Positions 57,427 through 64,000 of a stretch of DNA of 64,000 bases are shown here, one piece after another (the stretch's first letter is position 1; each line of letters opens with the position of its first letter). The translations under genes were made by a program, and so were the position numbers. The DNA lies in assembly GCA_020796225.1 (NCBI GenBank), contig CM036765.1, positions 6,482,805 to 6,546,804 on the forward strand. Direction: 5' to 3'. The notes beneath the pieces are model-generated. The model worked only from the letters and a program-made list of their open reading frames with translations, made no database searches and was not told the DNA's origin. The DNA comes from Arion vulgaris (Eukaryota; Mollusca; Gastropoda; Stylommatophora; Arionidae).

Positions 57427-57579
57427 GCCTTCGTGTAGTGAAGTATATAGTGTAAAAGCAAAGGGATAAAAAGTTCAAGGGTTGACTTGATTTCACCGGG
57501 TAAGCTCGACTATATCTCTGGAAAGTAAGTTGAATCCATTTGAAAATAGATGTCTGTGAAAAATACTAAAGGTAAAATT

Positions 57580-57900
57580 TAGACGAATTCAGGAGAGATA
57601 ATGAAGTCAGAGAAATGTCTTGTCAACAACTAGTAACAACTGTTATAAGAAGGAAAAGATAGAGATATCTTGGGCATACATTGAGAAGAAATGATCAAAG
57701 AATACCAAAGCAGGCATTGAAGTGGGAGGCAAAGGGTTCAAGAAAGAGAGGACGCCCTAAGAAAACCTTGAAACGAACTTTGCTGATAGAGGCGGAAAAA
57801 TACCATATCCAATTCCATGGAAGAGATTGACCGAGTTCACAAAGACAGAGCGGTATAGAGAAATTATATGCATGTCTTATGTAACCGTACAACGGTATAA
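57580..57900 (+). mobile_element. LINE 3'-end fragment (family III)
   Basis: TTVIRRKR-RYLGHTLRRND, PKQALKWEAKGSRKRGRPK and shifted later parts, ending gtaccgtacaacggtata-like before (AT)n. Confidence 0.75.
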
Positions 57901-57924
57901 TGATAAATATATATATATATATAT

Positions 57925-58155
57925 GAAAAATGAAAATCTTGGTCATTACAGGATTTCGTCATCAACTACAGTAAACGAGTCGTTGATTTTCTAGGCATCA
58001 CTTACACGTTCAGTATTGTCCATTGCTTTCTGGACGGTGGGTCTATTTTACCGTTCGTAAAAATCCACAGAAACAAAGTTGAACAAAATAGCGGAGTGTG
58101 AGCAAGGTGCTAATGGATTGAGATCGAACTCACTACCGTTCAAGCTACAGGCGTC
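57925..58155 (-). mobile_element. tRNA-derived SINE family C copy
   Basis: Body taaacgagtcgttgattttc and head (minus) tgtagcttgaacggtagtga; B box weakened. Confidence 0.75.
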
Positions 58156-58698
58156 CACCTGTACATATATATATATAATCTGTATATGCATTTAATTGGT
58201 GCTCTAAAATCTATGTATAGAACTATATGTGTTAAGACAGATAACATACGCACAATTATCAAATAAAAATGAGATACGTAAACTGGCTGCACATGTAATA
58301 ACATCAACATCATTATTTTCATATCAACCTATAAAACAGACAGTCTACCTGCACCGTCATCTTTACTTTAACAGGAGATCAAGCAAAAAAACATACAACC
58401 ATGGCAAAAATGCATCAACGATTAGAGACCAAAAAAAAGACTAGTAGAAAAAATGAATTTACAGAAAGAAAATCTCAGAAAGAAACAAGGAGTAACAATG
58501 TTGAATAAAATATACATTTTATTTGCTCTCTGTATCATAGTGTCATTATCTTCTTCCTCTGCGTTCACCTGGTGTGAATTCGAGCGTTAGCAATGACGCC
58601 TGGTTTGACGCTTCTGTGTGATTTTTGGGTGACAGCCAGCTTTAGACTGGTGTCCCTGGTCATGCAGGCAGGACTAAGACGACTTCAGAGGTTTTAAT
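58156..58698. other. Unrecognised stretch
   Basis: Short (TA)n runs and no element match; ORFs of 60-71 codons on both strands lack domain features. Confidence 0.4.
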
Positions 58699-58699
58699 C

Positions 58700-59000
58700 A
58701 TTATCAAGTAGCGTGTCCTAGCAGAACATTACCCCCTAACAGTCCTTTTGAATTTCTCTATCCCATAAGCCAGATGTTTCGCCCCTGCAGCCGTCATGTC
58801 CATACCATCAGTTACATCCTGAATCCATTTTTTCCTCTTTGCTGGGATGCCTCCTTCAATGATGGTTTTCTCCGACCCTTCGTGTCTCTTTATATGTCCA
58901 AAATACTTCAACTTTCTCATTCCTATTCGTAGCATCAGACAGTTTTCTTTGCTTTTGAGTTCTTTCTGAATATATCTATTTGTTTTCTTCTCTGTCCATG
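58700..59000 (-). mobile_element. LINE 3'-end fragment (family IV)
   Basis: The minus strand reads LMLRIGMRKLKYFGHIKRH, EKTIIEGGIPAKRKK-WIQD, VTDGMDMTAAGAKHLAY and FKRTVRG. GH box and RT C-terminus. Confidence 0.82.
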
Positions 59001-59324
59001 ATATACGATGGACTCTTCTGTAACATTTATATTCAAAAGCACATATATGTATAGTGTAAAGCACGCTTCATAATCTTTCAATAATGTATTAATAAAATAT
59101 TTGTTATAAAAAAAACCAAAAGTATAACTAAAAGCAGAACGGAATACGAAATAAAAGACAGTATTGGTTTATAAAGAAAATTAAGCTAGCTACTCATTCA
59201 TACGACGCATTAAATGATGTTATGTCTATACCAGATTTATCCTGTCCTAGAGTTACGAGTCGTATTTCAGGGCATTAAACACCGATGCCTTGGTGCCTGC
59301 TATCCACTAGCTACTCTTAAACTC

Positions 59325-59645
59325 CAGTAGGTACCATCTCATTGCGAAGTCCCATGTAAGGAGAAGGCAGACAAACACACAAAAACGGAAGGAGAATGTC
59401 AACGAGTAGAACACAAAATTACATACTTTGTAAAAAAAGAGATGTCCTGGACATTAGAAAAGAACCTGAACTATCCAACGATGACTACCACACACTTGAC
59501 AGACAAGGACAGACTATCATCTTCCGACTCGGGAGAACATAACACACTGAACGGACACACATGCTATTATTGTCACCTTAGTGGATGTGTTCCTATGGCA
59601 CCTGTGATCAAACCACAGAACGGGGTCAAAGATGCATAGGGACAA
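59325..59645 (+). mobile_element. LINE RNase H C-terminal fragment
   Basis: VPSHCEVPCKEKADKHTKTE is the RNase H His/Asp helix. Later DYHTLDRQGQTIIFRLGR matches the RLRTGH motif. Frameshifted. Confidence 0.7.
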
Positions 59646-60230
59646 CGTGACAGGATTGGTGAGCTGGCAATAATCAAGATCCTACTCCACCTCCACGTGG
59701 TGATCCTGGTAACAGACATTGGTTCCTGTCTGGCCAAGCGGGTAGGGATCAAGGGAGAGCTACTCTGATATGGGTAGGGATGCAGATGAGGTCACGTTGG
59801 ATGAGATCCGCTCGCAACACAGACGAGCGAGATCCCAGAGTGACTATTAATGCACATCTATCCCGGTCGATGGGACACGCTGAACGGATAGCCACAAAGG
59901 GATGAGGGTGCATCCAGAGAAGAGACGTGGGCCCGCGTGGAGCAACACTTGGGTCCGAGATGAGTTGCACGTGGGCACACATAGGGCGAAACTCGGAGTC
60001 CTGAGGTGGGGCTCGAGTTGAGCCCCGTGCCCGGACAGCCTAGAGGCATGGTAAATGTGAGCACGGTGAGAACTGATGGAAAGGGTGGGCAGGCACCAAG
60101 GCAGAGCAAGCACGCATGCGGACGATGCACGGATGGGCTCATCGATAGGCAGACGTGCACAGCGCAGATGGTGTAGCGAAGAGAGGGCGTGGCAGACGTA
60201 GGGGTGAACGGACCACCTAAATGTGCAGAC
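59646..60230. other. GC-rich unrecognised stretch
   Basis: Much more GC-rich than its flanks, with overlapping minus-strand ORFs up to 181 codons that are Cys/Pro/Ser-rich and lack domain signatures. No second copy seen here. It may be an unrecognised transposon interior. Confidence 0.35.
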
Positions 60231-60680
60231 AAACTTGAAAGCCCAGCAGAGTCTTGAATTCAGTGCGCGTTTCGGGTCGCAGGGAACTACTACTGCCTTG
60301 TAGTTAGATTGAGGACAATCAAAGCTAGCGAAGCAAATGATACACAAAACCGGACGGAAGGGAAACCAAGTAGTCCACAAAAAGACAGGCAACTTGGGCA
60401 GATGACGCTCAACAGCCCAGGAGGGTAGGTCGTCTAAGGGTCGCTAAAATAGCAACCTGCTGCCTTGCAGGTTGGCTGGGGACAGTCAAAGGCTGACGGA
60501 GAGCGAATCCAGTAAACCCTGGTTGAAATCGGACACGTCGCCGAAGGACAAGCACTAGAGCTCCAAATGGTATTGAAGATTGTGACGTAAAACAAACGCT
60601 CTTGGTGTAGGCTGTTTATATATCACAATAAGAATGATAGAAATGGCTGAAAAAGAACGATCGAGAGAGAGAAACCACAG
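60231..60680 (+). mobile_element. SINE B-like body, two related parts
   Basis: gagagcgaatccagtaaacc, aaatcggacacgtcgccgaa and gagctccaaatggtattgaa match 26,345-26,450. An older partial copy (ccttgtagttagattgagga) precedes it. Confidence 0.6.
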
Positions 60681-60869
60681 AATATGTTCTGCAAGACTGT
60701 CTCCTGTATGTATCCATAGAAAAGGATGATTGCCACACAACACTACATTAAAAACTACACAGCACCAGAGATAAGATTCAGACTACAGTCGTCTTCATCA
60801 CAAAAAACGCGACTGGTGGTATAATTATCAAGACAGCGATCGAAAAGAGGAAGAACTAGCAACCAACCA

Positions 60870-61000
60870 CCAATAACAGCTTACAATAAAAATATATCAG
60901 ATACTAGAGCCAAGGAAAGACCAAGAAAAAGATGGATAGATAATATCAAGACCCAACTAAATAAACACGGATATAACACAACAAGGGCGACTTATCTCGC
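60870..61000 (+). mobile_element. LINE 3'-end fragment
   Basis: DTRAKERPRKRWIDNIKTQL and NTTRATYLALKHK, the RT C-terminal RPRKRW pattern. Confidence 0.65.
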
Positions 61001-61485
61001 CCTGAAACATAAATTAAAGCTCCCATCCCTACGCTTAACGGCAAGAGTGGACAACCAATCCCATCATTCACCTGGGGAAAGACAATAGAGAATAGAAGAA
61101 CTAACCAATCCAAGAATATTTTATCTAGGTCTGGAAGTTCTGATAAAAACGTTGATGATCCGCCGTTCACCTTTAACCTTTCTAAGAAATCACTTTGAGC
61201 AATTCTTAATTTTTTTGGAGACATAATGGAATGTTACAGTCGGTCCTAAAAAAATATCGAACTCCTGCCAGATTACCATTAGATTCTGCATACTTTACGA
61301 CTAAGAACTTTTCGACAGCAGTTTAACATTTTCTTAAAATCATTTTTAGCACTCAATATAATAAAATGACAAACTGTGCAACCAAGCTTAATATCAAAAT
61401 GTGTTGAAAGCCAAAAGTGCAAAATGGGGTGTTTTTTTTTCAACACATGAGACGTTCAATGTCACGTAACTTTTACTGTCAAATT
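61001..61485. other. Unrecognised stretch
   Basis: A 92-codon minus-strand ORF (60,946-61,224, starting MSPKKLRIAQSDFLERLKV) has protein-like composition, and a tttccccag acceptor-like site lies inside it. I cannot assign it and it does not look like a tetraspanin helix. Confidence 0.3.
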
Positions 61486-61489
61486 GTTT

Positions 61490-61705
61490 TAGCAACTTGA
61501 CAAGACTTATAAATTTAGCTTTTTACTTGCTTTCAAAATGTCACCGGTTCGAAACCGGACCGCGCCGTTTTGTTCACAAGTGCATTTATTTTCAGACACC
61601 CATAGGATTGTTCGTGCATTGTGCAAAACTCTCGGCATGTGAAGTGCCATTTCTCCGGAGAGGGAACGGAGCCATATGGGGTCAAATCCGGCGCAATGAA
61701 GGCAA
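61490..61705 (+). mobile_element. tRNA-derived SINE family D copy
   Basis: B box ccggttcgaaaccgg (61,544-61,558), then the cgccgttttgttcacaagtg and ggagagggaacggagccata body. Confidence 0.7.
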
Positions 61706-62079
61706 TCTATATATAGACTCTTTGTTATTAAACAATATAAATCACTTTCGACATCGAAAATAACTTACTTTTTATCCTACGTGTACCTCTGAATTCGAAG
61801 TAAGTGTCGCCTGAATGGTGTAATAAGGAATGCAATAACTGGTAATAAGGAATGCAAGTCTTCACGCAAAAGTTAATATTATGCGTCATGCAACACCTGA
61901 ATTTACAGCTAGTTAACGAAAGATAATAAATTACTGGCGTAAAATGCGCACAGATTGCATTCATTTTACATAAAAACGACAGAACAAGATATGTCCAAAC
62001 TTTTCACCTTAAATACAGCTTTGTCTGTGAAAGATCTTTCACGTTTTATGACCAAATACTATCTCTAACCAAGAACTGC

Positions 62080-62370
62080 TTGTACAGTGTCAACAAGAAA
62101 ATATATGAGCACTATCATCCAAACGAGACATTGGAGATGGATCAGACGTGTGATACGCATGGAGACAAACTCTGTCTCGTAAACTGCACTGAGATAGATA
62201 CAAGAGGGTCAACGATAATGTTGAAGGCTAAACACGACCTGGAGGAAAACAGTAGAACAAATACTGAAAGAAATGAATTTTCAACTGGAACATAATAAAA
62301 AGGATGGACAAGAAAAAAGAAGAATGAAATGTATTTATTGCTGCCCAAAGCTCCAGCAGAGTCACATGCT
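62080..62370 (+). mobile_element. LINE 3'-end fragment
   Basis: Shifted frames give RHWRWIRRVIRMETNSVS, TALR-IQEGQR and TTWRKTVEQILKEMNF, the RWxGHV / RTALRW / TWRRT pattern of a LINE C-terminus. Confidence 0.72.
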
Positions 62371-62429
62371 AGAGAGAACTGTTGGAATTGGGGTGCGTTT
62401 TATGCCCGAGATTTTAAATTATACTACTG

Positions 62430-62685
62430 CTCTTATTCTTAGAACATTCAATATCGACCACTTGTAAGCCACTCTGTGTGATTTGTATGTGATCTGAGCC
62501 TAAGAGCGATTGCACGTTGTGCCAGCTATGCACCTACAAGTAGGACAGTATATCCAATTTCTGCGATGCTTTTTATTTACTAGGTAACTTCCAAATTCCT
62601 ACATCATTCGAATCTCACAACATGCCTTCTAGGTTGCAGTCGTACTATTCTTTGCTTCCCTTGCATGCACCGGCACCACATAGAG
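62430..62685 (-). mobile_element. SINE family A copy
   Basis: Reverse copy: caatatcgaccacttgtaag, gcctaagagcgattgcacgt, aatctcacaacatgccttct and the head to ggcaccacat. Confidence 0.82.
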
Positions 62686-62738
62686 GCGATGCTACTTGTA
62701 AGATTTCATAAGCAGAAACCCATACTTTATAGTAGCAC

Positions 62739-63160
62739 ATATACTTAGTTATACTGTAGCATAGTGTCAGATATACTTAGTTATACTGTAGCATAGTGTC
62801 AGATATACTTAGTTATACTGTAGCATAGTGTCAGATATACTTAGTTATACTGTAGCTTAGTGTCAGATATACTTTGTTATACTGTAGCATAGTGTCAGAT
62901 AAACTTAGTTATACTGTAGCATAGTGTCAGATATACTTAGTTATACTGTAGCATAGTGTCAGATAAACTTAGTTATACTGTAGCATAGTGTCAGATATAC
63001 TTAGTTATACTGTAGCGTAGTGTCAGATATACTTAGTTATACTGTAGCATAGTGTCAGATATACTTAGTTATACTGTAGCATAGTGTCAGATATACTTAG
63101 TTATACTGTAGCGTAGTGTCAGATATACTTAGTTACACTGTAGCATAGTGTCAGATATAA
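62739..63160. repeat. 32-bp minisatellite, about 13 copies
   Basis: Unit agatatacttagttatactg plus tagcatagtgtc, nearly identical throughout; variants are limited to single bases ('gcgtag', 'ataaac'). Confidence 0.95.
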
Positions 63161-63439
63161 TTAGCCATAGCTTAGGGAGTCAGAATTGAATCATGTCCCG
63201 AGCTTGTTGCTAACTTATGTAATACTAATATGCACGAAGGTCACATATGCTTTTTCGATCGATCGTCAAGGATAGAAGAAAATATGTACGTGTGTATGTG
63301 TGTGTATGTGTGCGGATGTATTTTGTTTACATATTCTAAAAGTGTGTGTGGGGTATGTCACTGTTTTTGCAAGCATTAGAGACATATTGATCCCAGAAAA
63401 GCAAACTTTGCTGCTGTCATTTGTGGTAATAACGAGATT

Positions 63440-63615
63440 TCAATAAGAGAGAGAGAGAGAGAGAGAGAGGGAGGGGAGAGGGAGAGAGAGGAAGAGTGAG
63501 GAGAGAGTGAGAGAGAAGGGAGAGAAAGGGAGAGAGAGAGAAAGGAGGTAGAGAGAGTGAGAGTACGAGAGTGAGGTAGATGGTGAGAGAGGAAGGGAGA
63601 GGGAGAGAGAGAGAT
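63440..63615. repeat. (GA)n-rich microsatellite
   Basis: Pure purine tract with gagagagag runs, weakly interrupted. Confidence 0.92.
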
Positions 63616-63749
63616 TCTAAGACATTGGCGGACTGGTCAGGTTGTCCATTGGCAATAAGGTCCCCAGGAAGGGACCTTTTTGCCTTAGACTATATGTTTA
63701 CAAATATTCTCTTTTCTGTTGTCTTTCTCTGCTTTTGTTGTTAGGAGCA

Positions 63750-63960
63750 GCAGGTTTAACTGATGATCGGTTTCCGAGATAGTGCACGCCCAGTCGCTTG
63801 ATATGCTCTGGTATTGTGGAGTTTTAAGATGTCTGTAACTCCACCAATCCCTCTTTTCTTTGGTCTACCCCTTCCTCTTGATGATTCCATTTTCAGGTTG
63901 TACGCTATTGTAACTAGTGTATTCGGGTTCATTCTCACCAAGTGGACAAATCATTTGAGT
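63750..63960 (-). mobile_element. LINE 3'-end fragment
   Basis: The minus strand reads MVRMNPNTLVTIAYNLKMES, RGRGRPKKRGIGGVTDILK and ALSRKPIIS with a stop. VRM and RGRPKKR are the LINE C-terminal hallmarks. Confidence 0.78.
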
Positions 63961-64000
63961 CTGTTTTTCAATAAATCTAATAGCAGATGTTGTTCCGACT

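Noticed and set aside
59847..60392. 181-codon minus-strand ORF
   Set aside because: GC-rich region with several overlapping ORFs, no recognisable domain and no splice context.

Overview
This window reads as nuclear DNA of an animal, probably an invertebrate. It has GT-AG introns thousands of bases long, many decayed non-LTR retrotransposon (LINE) pieces, several families of tRNA-derived SINEs, MITE-like elements and very large tandem arrays. There are no compact operons or long intact ORFs. The mix of RNase H-bearing LINEs and tRNA-derived SINEs would fit a mollusc or another lophotrochozoan, but that is an inference; nothing here fixes the species.

The one host gene I can support lies on the minus strand and is a tetraspanin. 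Four exons are visible, in transcript order 47492-47388, 32915-32827, 24794-24640 and 12812-12729. Together they encode the large extracellular loop (CCG, PDSCC and GC cysteine motifs, six cysteines in all) and the start of the fourth membrane helix. Splice sites and codon phases join correctly if one extra A in a homopolymer of the second exon is an error. The exons for helices 1-3 (expected above 47.5 kb) and the C-terminal exon (expected below 12.7 kb) were not found.

The introns are the striking part. The intron between the last two exons (12813-24639) is about 94% one minisatellite: roughly 242 copies of a 46-bp unit with an ordered higher-order pattern of variants. The first visible intron (32916-47387) is about 79% a degenerate (ACT)n-GATGTT array of about 11.5 kb. 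That array starts clean and becomes progressively ragged, which looks like poor consensus sequence. The middle intron (24795-32826) holds SINEs, 33-bp and 77-bp minisatellites and one readable LINE copy (27268-28840) flanked by a 13-bp target-site duplication.

Region by region: 1-12.7 kb is a mosaic of LINE and SINE fragments, a TA-flanked MITE, and 40-bp, 30-bp and 79-bp arrays. 12.9-24.1 kb is the 46-bp array. 24.1-32.8 kb is the transposon-rich intron. 33.1-44.5 kb is the ACT/GATGTT array, followed by about 600 bp of dubious sequence. 45.5-64 kb is again a LINE/SINE mosaic with 30-bp, 15-bp and 32-bp arrays, a cluster of four tRNA-like SINE heads and a foldback element. No intact transposon gene, rRNA or canonical tRNA gene was recognised. 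Feature ends in the repeat mosaic are approximate (about 20 bp).
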